Shown here: in pieces, positions 25,706 through 34,033 of the stretch | How positions within the stretch are numbered: position 1 is the first letter of the stretch | How the letters are laid out: every line of letters starts with the position of its first letter | NCBI RefSeq assembly: GCF_034366625.1 | Contig: NZ_JAXMIH010000006.1 | Span: forward strand, 310,001-374,000 | DNA length: 64,000 nt | Reading direction: 5' to 3' | DNA from: Prosthecobacter sp. | GTDB lineage: Bacteria; Verrucomicrobiota; Verrucomicrobiia; Verrucomicrobiales; Verrucomicrobiaceae | Made by a program: the position numbers and the translations under genes | Notes under the pieces: generated by a model | Told to the model about the DNA's origin: nothing | Databases searched by the model: none | Seen by the model: only the letters and a program-made list of their open reading frames with translations

Positions 25706-26448
25706 GGCTCGAACTCCCTTCGCACGCGTGCATCGAGTTCGTCGCCGCTCATCTGGACCACGGAACCGTCGGTCAGCAGCGCCCAGCGCGTTGCTCCATA
25801 AATCGCCGGCTCATAGACGAGCACATCGGACTTGGCGTCAAAAGTGAGCCCGGGAATGTTGGCAATTTCCCCTTTTGCATTCTTGCCAGCATTGAGCTGG
25901 TCCTCAAAAGTAAGCCCTGGAATGTAGATGAGCCAATGACCGTCAGGGTGCGCTCCCTTCCACAGGGCCGTGTTGAAATCGCTTATATAAGCATGCACGG
26001 GCAGCTTGCCCTCATGCTTGACGGCGTATTCCCGCAACGCGTCACGCAGTATTTCCAGCCAGTGCTTGCGAGCGGCGTCGAGCCAGGGTTTCGGATCGCG
26101 ATCCGGGGTTTGCAGCTTGTAGGTTACACCGCTTTTCGCCCACGCGCCGGGAGTCATGAGTTCACGCGCACCGGAAATCATCGTGAGGATGAAGTAGAGA
26201 AACAATCCCGCCACGACGAGAAGCGCGAGCGAGCGCTTGAAGCTCAGCGGCGGCATCCAGAGGAAATCCTTGGCGAGTGCATTCCACAACCAGCGGAACA
26301 CCACCGCGCAGAGCAGATATACGAAGATGAAGAACGAAATCACATCCAGCCGTGCCTTCGCCACATCGGACAACTGCACCGAAGGCATGCCGGCGAACGC
26401 CGAAGTCGTCGCGACAAGCAGCGCGGTGGTGATTCTCCAAAACCTCAT
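25702..26448 (-). CDS. Membrane protein, partner of the downstream pilin-like protein
   Basis: A 248-residue protein with a signal peptide or first helix (1-20), two further membrane helices (about 34-58 and 68-92) and an extracytoplasmic C-terminal half. That half has the segment HWLEILRDALREYAVKHEGKLP and ends with RWALLTDGSVVQMSGDELDARV. The same layout (helix, KxP, final DGS strand) occurs in the coupled gene at 24905-25705, so the pair may derive from one ancestral type. No catalytic motif is seen. Confidence 0.63.
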   Translation of the reverse strand: MRFWRITTALLVATTSAFAGMPSVQLSDVAKARLDVISFFIFVYLLCAVVFRWLWNALAKDFLWMPPLSFKRSLALLVVAGLFLYFILTMISGARELMTPGAWAKSGVTYKLQTPDRDPKPWLDAARKHWLEILRDALREYAVKHEGKLPVHAYISDFNTALWKGAHPDGHWLIYIPGLTFEDQLNAGKNAKGEIANIPGLTFDAKSDVLVYEPAIYGATRWALLTDGSVVQMSGDELDARVRREFEP

Positions 26449-26498
26449 GCCCGCAGGCTATCTGGAAGCCGGTTCACGACACAAGCATGATTTTGCCC

Positions 26499-27224
26499 TC
26501 ACTCCCACACGCCCAGCTTCACGAGCTGCTTCGTCGCGGCACCGGCCCAGTCGCGATTCGCGGCGGGGCTGGCGGGACTGGGATGGAGAACGCGGCCGGT
26601 TTTGAAATGACCGTTCATCGCTTCTTTGGCACGCAAGGCGCGTTCTTCGGCGAAAGCGCCGACACCGATGACCCATTCAGGCTGCAAGGCGGCGATGACG
26701 GCACGCAGATGCGCATCGCACGCGGCCTCCATGACCGCAGTTTCGGCGGCGGGAAGTTTGTCGGGCGTGTGATTGCGACCGCTGGCCTCGATGAAGACGA
26801 GCGGGCAGTAGTTGGCGACGAAGTGATCTTGGAAAAAGGCCTCCGCCTTGCCGAAACGCTGCGCAAACAGGCCCCATAGCCGCCGACCGCTGACTTCTGA
26901 CTGCGGGCAGTCGAAACCGACGACGGGGCGCTTCGGATGCTCGCGCTCCGGTTTGCCCACGGGTTCGCGGATGCCCATCCAGTCGCGCACGGCGGCGATT
27001 TCGCCGAAGGGAACGCCGGTTTGCGTCATGCCGAAGGGGCCGGGATTCATGCCGACGAGGACGACACGCTTCGTGGTGCCGCCAAAGCGCCGCAGGTAGG
27101 TCTCGTGCGGTTCCCAGGCGTAATCGAGCGGCTGATAGACGTATTCGACCGGCGCGGCAAAGCGCAGCGGGCGCAGGGTTTCGCGCAGGGTCTGGGCGGC
27201 GGAGATCAGGACATTGGCGGGCAT
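26499..27224 (-). CDS. SMUG1-type single-strand-selective uracil-DNA glycosylase
   Basis: A 241-residue protein of the uracil-DNA glycosylase superfamily. Motif 1 reads VGMNPGPFGMTQTGVPFG (58-75), with N60 in place of the aspartate of classical UDG, exactly the SMUG1 type. Motif 2 near the C-terminus is VLHPSPASPAAN, with the histidine that stabilises the reaction. The enzyme removes uracil and oxidised pyrimidines from DNA in base-excision repair. Length agrees with bacterial SMUG1 proteins. It is divergent from the protease gene at 27314. Confidence 0.92.
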   Translation of the reverse strand: MPANVLISAAQTLRETLRPLRFAAPVEYVYQPLDYAWEPHETYLRRFGGTTKRVVLVGMNPGPFGMTQTGVPFGEIAAVRDWMGIREPVGKPEREHPKRPVVGFDCPQSEVSGRRLWGLFAQRFGKAEAFFQDHFVANYCPLVFIEASGRNHTPDKLPAAETAVMEAACDAHLRAVIAALQPEWVIGVGAFAEERALRAKEAMNGHFKTGRVLHPSPASPAANRDWAGAATKQLVKLGVWE

Positions 27225-27313
27225 CGCGGCATGAGATGGCGGAAGACTGTCACGTCAAGAGGTGCAAAAAGAACTCGTATCCACAGGCGCGTCCGCTAAA
27301 GTTTGCGCCCGTG

Positions 27314-28282
27314 ATGCGACACTATCTGAGCTTCGGAATTCTGGCGGCGGCCTGCATGGCGGTTTCGTCGTTGTCGGCGGAAAACGTCAAGATCGTGCTC
27401 AAAAACGGCGCGGAGCTGCGCGGCGAGGTGCTCAAGGAGCGTGACGACGCCGTGGTGCTCGATCTCGGCCATACTGTGCTCACCGTGCCGCGCACGGAGA
27501 TTTCCATCCTGGAAAAAGCGAACGCCGCCGCCAAGACCGCCGCCGTGCAGGGCGAGGACATCTATTTCGTTGAACCTGGACGTGAGGCGGTGACCGTGGA
27601 GAAAAACGTCCAGCGCGTGGCTGAGTCCGTGGTGCAGATTCAAACGGCCTCAGGTCTCGGCTCCGGCTTCATCATCAACAAGCTCGGCTACGTGATCACG
27701 AACCAGCATGTGATTGCTGGCGAGCGCGAGATCACCGTGGTGGTGTATCGCAAGAAACCCGACGGGCTGGAGAAACAGCAGTTCACCAAGGTGAAGATCA
27801 TCGCGATGAACGGGTTCCTCGATCTCGCCATTCTCCAGATCGACGATCCCGCCGCTGACACGCTGCCATTTGTGCCGATGGGCGATTCGGAGACGCTCAC
27901 GCAGGGTCAGGACGTTTTCGCCATCGGCAGTCCGCTCGGTCTGGAGCGCTCGGTGTCGAAGGGCATCGTCAGCATCCGCGCGCGTGAAAACGGCGGTCGC
28001 TGGTACATTCAAAGCACCACGCAGATCAATCCCGGCAACTCCGGCGGGCCGCTTTTCAACGCACGCGGCGAAGTCGTGGGCGTGAACAACATGAAGGCAG
28101 CCGGCGTCGGTGTCGAAGGCCTCGGCTTCTCGATTCCCTCGAACGTGCTGAAGCTCTTCCTGAAAAACCGCGAGGCCTTCGCCTTCGATCCACGCAATCC
28201 GAACAGCGGCTTCCGCTACCTGCCGCCACCGGCCCCGCCGGTGGAAAAAACAAAGCCCGAATCTGTAACCACCAGCGGCTGA
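27314..28282 (+). CDS. Secreted trypsin-like serine protease (HtrA-like, no PDZ)
   Basis: A 322-residue protein from the ATG at 27314, which begins a signal peptide (MRHYLSFGILAAACMAVSSL); an upstream in-frame ATG adds a basic stretch and is less likely. An N-terminal beta segment (NGAELRGEVLKERDDAVVLD) resembles the small domain at the start of the FMN-binding protein. The S1C protease domain has the triad H132 (ITNQHVIAG), D170 (LDLAILQID) and S243 (GNSGGPL). No PDZ domain follows; the protein ends in a proline-rich tail. A role in envelope protein quality control is inferred. Confidence 0.87.
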   Translation: MRHYLSFGILAAACMAVSSLSAENVKIVLKNGAELRGEVLKERDDAVVLDLGHTVLTVPRTEISILEKANAAAKTAAVQGEDIYFVEPGREAVTVEKNVQRVAESVVQIQTASGLGSGFIINKLGYVITNQHVIAGEREITVVVYRKKPDGLEKQQFTKVKIIAMNGFLDLAILQIDDPAADTLPFVPMGDSETLTQGQDVFAIGSPLGLERSVSKGIVSIRARENGGRWYIQSTTQINPGNSGGPLFNARGEVVGVNNMKAAGVGVEGLGFSIPSNVLKLFLKNREAFAFDPRNPNSGFRYLPPPAPPVEKTKPESVTTSG

Positions 28283-28321
28283 TTCTTCAGTAGCAGTCGC
28301 ACCCTCATCATTCAATCATCC

Positions 28322-30151
28322 ATGAAACGCGCCACCCTCCTTCTCTCCCTGCTGCTTGCCAGCGCCCTTCCCGCCTCCGCCGCCGACCGGCTGGAGCAAT
28401 GGTACAACCTCATGCCGAAAGACACGGCCGGTGTCATCGCCGTCAGGAACACGCCCGAGCTGCTCGCCGACTGGGACAAGAGCAGCTACGCCAAATTCAT
28501 GCAGGATGACGAGGCGAAACGCTGGATGGCCCCGATGCGCAAAGAGGGTGACACGCCGTGGGACAAGTTTTTCAAGGACCACTACGGCACCGGCATGTAT
28601 GACACACTGAAGGATTACCCTGGAGCAGTGGTCAGCTTCCTCGTGCTGAATGACTTTGCCGAGTTCGGGAAGAACCCGCCCAACGTCTCGCTCTGTGAAC
28701 TGGGCGGCAAGCAGAAGGAAATCGAGGCGCACAAGGCCGCCGAGGTTGAGGCGGAGAAGAAGGACAACGCCAGTCTCAAGCTCAGCAGCACGGACATCGG
28801 CGGCGTGAGCGTCCAGATCGCCACATCGGGCGATCCGGCGGACGACGCCTGCTTCACCTCATGGGCGATCGTGGGAGACGTGATGATCGAGTCCACCTCG
28901 CGCAAACTCATGGAATACATGATCGGCGCTCTCAAAAACGGCGCGGGCGATCCCCCCGGCGTCGCGCGTGAGCACCTCACCCGCATCGGCCAGATCACCA
29001 ACGGCGGCGGCGACATGATGCTCTACTTCAACGGCGTGAAAATGCTCGAACTCGGCGAGAAGATGATTGCCGCGGAGGAGAAAAAGAAACAGGACGACAA
29101 CAAGCCCGCCGCAGGCATGAACTTCAACATCAAGCCAAAGCAGATCATGGACATGCTCGGCGCGCAGGAGTTGCAGGCTGTCGCCTTCACCGTGGAACTG
29201 CAGGATGCCCAGTCACGCATGGATGTGACGATCCTGCACCCGCAGAAGCCCACCGGCATCCTTTCCATCATGCGTGGCACCAGCAACGAGGTCACTCTGC
29301 CCTCCTTCATTCCCGCCGGCATCCTGACCGCCAGCGTCGCTCGCATGGACTTCGGCACGGTGTATGACGCGATCCTCGGCATGATCTCCAAACTGGGCCC
29401 CATGGCCATGATGGTCACCATGCAGATCCCACAACTCGAAGCGCAGATGGGCTTCAAGATTCGCGACGATCTCTTTGGCAGCCTCTCCGATGAAATCATC
29501 CAGGTGCAGGACGGTGATGGCACCAAGGACAGCCAGGTCATGGGCTTCAAGGTCAAGGACGCCGACAAGCTCGGTGGTGCGCTCGAAGGCCTCAAACGTT
29601 TCGCCGGAGCCGGCTTCGGTGCCTTTGAGGAGAGCGACTTCCTCGGCTTCACCATCAACACGCTCAAGACCACGCAGACCGCCAATGCCGCCACCGAGAT
29701 CGCCTACTGCAACACTGGCAAATACCTCCTCATCTCCATCGGCACACAGGACACGCTGAAAAAAATCCTCGGTCGCATGAAGGATCCCTCGGGCCCCAGC
29801 ATCTGGGACGATGCGCACGTGCAGAATCTCCTCTCGCTCGCGCCAAAGAACTACAGCGGCGTCGGTGTCGCGGATGCAGGCCGCCTGCTCAACATGGTCG
29901 CCACCGCCGCAGCCGCGCTCGAAAGCAAAGCAGGCGGCAAAGCCGCTGCGGCCAAGAAAAAGGGTCCAGGCAAGAAGGCCCTCGCTCCCGAAGAATCCGC
30001 CACCACCGCGGCTCCCGGCGGCTGGTTTGACTCCAGCGCACGTCCCTCGAACGAAACCTTCCAGCGTTACTTCGGCAGCCTGCTCAGCGCCAGCTACTCG
30101 CACCCGGATGCGATCCAGATGCACTACCTGACCACGCCCGTGGAGAAGTAA
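28322..30151 (+). CDS. Large secreted protein of unknown function (DUF3352-like)
   Basis: A 609-residue protein with a signal peptide (MKRATLLLSLLLASALPASA). It is built of alpha/beta segments typical of DUF3352-like secreted proteins: an opening LMPKDTAGVIAVRNTPELL, internal LTRIGQITNGGGDMMLYFNG, and FGSLSDEIIQVQDGDGTKDS. A low-complexity Ala/Lys/Gly stretch (about 535-560) precedes the end. No catalytic residues are evident. It starts 40 bases after the protease gene and may be in one transcript with it. Confidence 0.7.
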   Translation: MKRATLLLSLLLASALPASAADRLEQWYNLMPKDTAGVIAVRNTPELLADWDKSSYAKFMQDDEAKRWMAPMRKEGDTPWDKFFKDHYGTGMYDTLKDYPGAVVSFLVLNDFAEFGKNPPNVSLCELGGKQKEIEAHKAAEVEAEKKDNASLKLSSTDIGGVSVQIATSGDPADDACFTSWAIVGDVMIESTSRKLMEYMIGALKNGAGDPPGVAREHLTRIGQITNGGGDMMLYFNGVKMLELGEKMIAAEEKKKQDDNKPAAGMNFNIKPKQIMDMLGAQELQAVAFTVELQDAQSRMDVTILHPQKPTGILSIMRGTSNEVTLPSFIPAGILTASVARMDFGTVYDAILGMISKLGPMAMMVTMQIPQLEAQMGFKIRDDLFGSLSDEIIQVQDGDGTKDSQVMGFKVKDADKLGGALEGLKRFAGAGFGAFEESDFLGFTINTLKTTQTANAATEIAYCNTGKYLLISIGTQDTLKKILGRMKDPSGPSIWDDAHVQNLLSLAPKNYSGVGVADAGRLLNMVATAAAALESKAGGKAAAAKKKGPGKKALAPEESATTAAPGGWFDSSARPSNETFQRYFGSLLSASYSHPDAIQMHYLTTPVEK

Positions 30152-30160
30152 GGCCCGATT

Positions 30161-30224
30161 CTGGATGCTTGATGCTGGTTTCTGGATGTCTGCATCGAGC
30201 ATCAATAATCTAGCGTCCAGCATC
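30161..30224. repeat. Inverted-repeat cluster between secreted-protein genes
   Basis: GATGCTGG (30171-30178) is complementary to CCAGCATC (30217-30224). Further GATGC/GCATC copies between them (for example CTGGATGCTTGATGC and GCATCGAGCATC) allow several alternative stems. It fills most of the 79-base gap and may act as a transcript-end or processing signal. Confidence 0.45.
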
Positions 30225-30230
30225 ACTCTC

Positions 30231-32483
30231 ATGCGCCCCATCGCTCTCATCCTGCTCGCCACTGCTGCCTTCGCGGAACAGCCCGCGCTCTATTTCGACG
30301 GCCCGGAAATCGTCAAACTCGACTGGAACACCTCTAGCCCGCGTGCGGGTGATTTCAATGGCGATGGTCTGACCGATCTCGCCATCGTGAACTCATCGCG
30401 TGCGCGCATTGAGTTCCTGCTGCAACGCAAGGACGGGGTGAGGCCCGGCGATCCTGAAAAATCCGCTCGTGAGGATCGCTGGAATCCGATCCTCGAAGTC
30501 TCGCGTTTCGACAAGCAGCCTCTCGTCATCGGTCATGCGGCCTTCGCGCTCGTGACAGGCGATTGGAACGGCGACAAGCGCGACGACATCGCCTTCATCA
30601 CTGATGAAGACAAGCTCGTGCTCCGCATGCAGGGAGACAAAGGCACCTGGACTGAGAAACGCGAGTTCACGCTCGATTCCACCACTGACGATACGGAAGT
30701 TCTCGTCGCACGCGATTTGAACGGCGACGGTCGCGATGACATCGTCCTGCTCACCAACACGCGCTTGATGGTGCTGCTGCAAAAAGCGCCCGGCGAATGG
30801 GCTGAGCCGCAAAACTACGCGCTCGGCGAAGGTGGTTGCGCTGGATTGAGCATCACCGACCTCGATGGCGATGGCCGTGCCGACCTTTTTTACACCGCAC
30901 CCGAAGGCGATGCGCTGCTCGTGCGCTTGCAGCATGAAGGCGTGACGTTTGGCGAAGAATGGCGGCTCGAAATCCCCGCCACACGCCACTGGCTGCATCC
31001 CATCCGTTTGGGCGACAAGAAAAACGGCGTCGCCTGGATTCAGGATGAAACGAACATGGTGGAAGTCGCGAAGCTCACGCAGGGCGCCGCCGAACCCAAC
31101 GCTGACCGTGCCGCCACCATCCGCTACGCCATGCCGCCGACCGAATCGAAGAACGGTGCCGTCGCTTATGGAGATCTCACCGGCGACGGCTTTGCCGATG
31201 TCATCATGTCCGAGCCGAAAGCGGCGCGCGCCTGGTTGTTTCAAGGCAGCGCCAGCGGTGCGTTCAGCGAAGGCCGCGAGTTCCCCATCCTCAGCGGTGT
31301 CGAATCGCTCGCCATCGCCGATGTGGATGCCGACAAAAAGGCCGATCTCGTGCTGCTCAGCCCCGCCGAGCAGTCCATTGGTGTCGCGCATTGGACAGAC
31401 AACCGTCTCGCCTATCCTGAGATCGTCTATCAGGCCAAGGAAGGCGAAACCCTGCTCACGCTCACCACTGATTCGGCCATTCTCTGTGTCAGCGAGATCA
31501 AATCGAAGCCTCAGTTCATCACACTGCGCAAAACCGCCGCCACCAAAGGTTTCACTGCCACCACACAGGAGCTCACGATCAAAACCGGCCGCATCAACGG
31601 CATCCGCGTCGTCGATGCCAATCAGGATGGCCGTGGCGATCTTGCTTTGTTCTCCAACCTCGGCCCGTTGCAGCTCCTGCTCAGCACTACCGACGCCAAA
31701 GCGCCCTTCAAGCGTGTCGAAGGTATTCCAGACTCGTTTGTGAGTAAACTCGCCCCCGCCGCCCTCACCACCGGCGATCTCGACGGCGATGGCAAAGAAG
31801 AAATCCTCATCGCCCATCAGCAGCTTGCCCGCGCTTTCAAAGTCGATGCCGAGGGCAAGGCCAGCATCGTCGAGCAGTTCAACTCCCCCGATGCCTCCGC
31901 CGAACTGCACAGCGCCCTCATCTCACGCAAGGATGGCAAAATTTCCGTGCTCCTCATCGACGCCACGCACAGCAAGCTCCACGAGCTCACCGCTGGCAAA
32001 GACCGCGTCTATCGCGCCGACCACACGCATGCGCTGCCCGTGATGACACCTGACCAGTGCGTGCTCATGACGGCGGAGAAAAACACCAAGCTGCTTCTGC
32101 TGGCCAAAAACAGCTTCCAAATCACGCCTTTGGACGGTTCCACGCTCAAACTCGACACCGTCGCCACCTTTGACAGTGAACTCAAAGACACCACGCCATC
32201 CGATCTCATCGCCGCCTCATTCTCCGGTGAAGATGTGGATGACATCGCCCTCATCGACACCGCCAAAAGCCGCGTCATCGAAATCTTCCAGCCCGCCGCC
32301 GGTCAGAAATGGGACAGCGCCATGTACTTCCGCGTCTTCGAGACTGACCCGCACTTCCGTGGCAAAACCGGGCTCGAAAACGAACCCCACGATTACGCCG
32401 CCCTTGATCTCGACAAAGACGGCCGCCTCGACCTCTGCCTGCTCACCCACGACCGCGTCCTGCTCTACGTGCGGAAGAAGTGA
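30231..32483 (+). CDS. Secreted FG-GAP/VCBS-repeat beta-propeller protein
   Basis: A 750-residue protein from the ATG at 30231, which starts a signal peptide (MRPIALILLATAAFAEQ). At least nine FG-GAP-type calcium-binding repeats are spaced along it, for example GDFNGDGLTDLAI, RDLNGDGRDDIVL, TDLDGDGRADLFY, GDLDGDGKEEILI and LDLDKDGRLDLCL near the end. This makes one or two seven-bladed propellers. Such proteins are exported binding or scaffold proteins. No enzyme domain is attached. The ligand is unknown. Confidence 0.82.
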   Translation: MRPIALILLATAAFAEQPALYFDGPEIVKLDWNTSSPRAGDFNGDGLTDLAIVNSSRARIEFLLQRKDGVRPGDPEKSAREDRWNPILEVSRFDKQPLVIGHAAFALVTGDWNGDKRDDIAFITDEDKLVLRMQGDKGTWTEKREFTLDSTTDDTEVLVARDLNGDGRDDIVLLTNTRLMVLLQKAPGEWAEPQNYALGEGGCAGLSITDLDGDGRADLFYTAPEGDALLVRLQHEGVTFGEEWRLEIPATRHWLHPIRLGDKKNGVAWIQDETNMVEVAKLTQGAAEPNADRAATIRYAMPPTESKNGAVAYGDLTGDGFADVIMSEPKAARAWLFQGSASGAFSEGREFPILSGVESLAIADVDADKKADLVLLSPAEQSIGVAHWTDNRLAYPEIVYQAKEGETLLTLTTDSAILCVSEIKSKPQFITLRKTAATKGFTATTQELTIKTGRINGIRVVDANQDGRGDLALFSNLGPLQLLLSTTDAKAPFKRVEGIPDSFVSKLAPAALTTGDLDGDGKEEILIAHQQLARAFKVDAEGKASIVEQFNSPDASAELHSALISRKDGKISVLLIDATHSKLHELTAGKDRVYRADHTHALPVMTPDQCVLMTAEKNTKLLLLAKNSFQITPLDGSTLKLDTVATFDSELKDTTPSDLIAASFSGEDVDDIALIDTAKSRVIEIFQPAAGQKWDSAMYFRVFETDPHFRGKTGLENEPHDYAALDLDKDGRLDLCLLTHDRVLLYVRKK

Positions 32484-32487
32484 GCCT

Positions 32488-32584
32488 TGATCCCGGAGGG
32501 ATCAGAACAATTAGCCAGGGGTCGCAGCCCCCTGGAACACATACGAGACGCACCTTTTCTCAAGGACGCATCCCGGAGGGATGC
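32488..32584. repeat. Three-hairpin intergenic repeat (ATCCCGGAGGGAT type)
   Basis: This 138-base gap holds three hairpins. The first is TGATCCCGGAGGGATCA (32488-32504). The second pairs CCAGGGG (32515-32521) with CCCCTGG (32529-32535). The third is GCATCCCGGAGGGATGC (32568-32584). The first and third share the core ATCCCGGAGGGAT. It differs from the GTAG-type doublets elsewhere in the window and looks like a separate repeat family. Confidence 0.65.
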
Positions 32585-32621
32585 AAGAAGCTGACTTGCC
32601 TCCCCAGCCCTTCGCGACATC

Positions 32622-33914
32622 ATGCCGCCCACGATGAAACGCCTCTACCGCCACGCCCAGATCGCCAGCGAAGACTCTCCGAAGCTCCAGACCGCCGACG
32701 TGCTCGTCGAGGGCGACAAAATCATCGGCGTGGCCGTGAACATCACCGGCGTCGATAACGCAGAGGTCATCGACTGCACCGGCCGCATTCTGCTGCCCGG
32801 CCTGTTCGACATCCATGTCCATGCGCGTGAACCAGGCCAGGAAGACAAAGAAAACATCGCTACCTGCGCTGAAGCCGCCATCAACGGCGGCGTTACCGGC
32901 TTCGTCATGATGCCGAACACCGCGCCTGCCATCGACAACGCGGGCGTCGTTCGCAGCGTGCTCGAAAGCGCCCGCGGCACGCGCATTGGCCCTGGCATCT
33001 ACACGACTGGAGCCATCACCAAAGGCCGCAAAGGCGAGGAACTCGCCGGCATCGCCGGCATGAAGGCCGCTGGTGCCGTCATGCTCACCGACGACGGTTT
33101 CCCTGTCGATAATCCGCAAGTCCTGCGCCGTGCGATGGAATACGCGCGCGATTACGACCTGCCGCTTGCCAGCCATTGCGAAGTCAAAGAACTCAGCGGC
33201 AAAGGCTGCATGCACGAGGGCAAGATCAGCTACGCGCTCGGCCTGCCCGGCATCCCGAGCATCAGCGAGGAGATCTGCATCTCGCGCGACATCCGCCTCG
33301 CCGAATTCACCGGCGTGCATCTCAACATCCAGCACGTCACCACCGCCGAGGGCATGGGCACCATCAAACGCGCCAAGGACCGCGGCATTCGCGTTACCTG
33401 CGAGATCGCGCCGCACCACCTCATGTTCAATCACGAGCACATCGGCGACTACGACACGCACTACAAGATGAACCCCCCGCTGCGCACGCCCGAGGACAAC
33501 GCCGCGCTGCTTCAGGGCCTCAAAGACGGCTGGTTCGATGTCATCGCCACCGACCACGCCCCGCACACGCCGTTTGAAAAGAACCAGGACTTCGCCAGTG
33601 CCCCCTTCGGCATCACCGGCCTCGAAAGCGCCCTCGTCTCCCTCTACGACTACTACATCCGCAAGGACATCCTCGACTGGGGCCTCATCGTGAAACGCTA
33701 CAGCGCCGAACCGCGCCGCCTCATGAAACTCCCACCCGTGCCGGTCAAAGAAGGCGGCATCGCCGAGTTCATCCTCTTCAATCCGAACCGCACCACCACC
33801 TTCAGCCGCGCCTTCATGAAATCGAAGAGCATCAATACCCCCTTCCTCGACAAAACGCTCCAAGGTATGGTCGAGCGCGTGGTGTATCGCGGTGAGGAAC
33901 TGCTGGCGAGGTAA
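32622..33914 (+). CDS. pyrC: Dihydroorotase
   Basis: A 430-residue amidohydrolase; the start may be the ATG at 32622 or the one four codons later (MKRLYRHA). Type I dihydroorotase motifs are present: DIHVHAREPG (63-72) with metal ligands H65 and H67 and substrate-binding R69, TDDGFP near 155, SHCE, IQHVTT, APHHLMF and ATDHAPH with the catalytic aspartate. The enzyme cyclises carbamoyl aspartate to dihydroorotate in pyrimidine synthesis. It has no other pyr gene beside it here. A three-hairpin repeat precedes it and a GTAG-type repeat begins 2 bases after its stop. Confidence 0.92.
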   Translation: MPPTMKRLYRHAQIASEDSPKLQTADVLVEGDKIIGVAVNITGVDNAEVIDCTGRILLPGLFDIHVHAREPGQEDKENIATCAEAAINGGVTGFVMMPNTAPAIDNAGVVRSVLESARGTRIGPGIYTTGAITKGRKGEELAGIAGMKAAGAVMLTDDGFPVDNPQVLRRAMEYARDYDLPLASHCEVKELSGKGCMHEGKISYALGLPGIPSISEEICISRDIRLAEFTGVHLNIQHVTTAEGMGTIKRAKDRGIRVTCEIAPHHLMFNHEHIGDYDTHYKMNPPLRTPEDNAALLQGLKDGWFDVIATDHAPHTPFEKNQDFASAPFGITGLESALVSLYDYYIRKDILDWGLIVKRYSAEPRRLMKLPPVPVKEGGIAEFILFNPNRTTTFSRAFMKSKSINTPFLDKTLQGMVERVVYRGEELLAR

Positions 33915-33915
33915 A

Positions 33916-33974
33916 GTAGCCTTGTTCCTGCGGAACAAGGATCGTCGTCACCTGTTCCGCAGGAACAGGACTAC
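33916..33974. repeat. REP-like doublet after pyrC
   Basis: GTAG (33916-33919) and CTAC (33971-33974) bound two facing hairpins, CCTTGTTCC-TGC-GGAACAAGG and CCTGTTCC-GC-AGGAACAGG; the outer pairing extends with AAA and TTT. The element starts 2 bases after the pyrC stop and may end the transcript. The remaining bases to 34033 show nothing further. Confidence 0.75.
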
Positions 33975-34033
33975 TTTGGGCACTTTACAGTGCGTTTACA
34001 GACGCCTGACCCCGCCTGAATCATCATGGCGGC

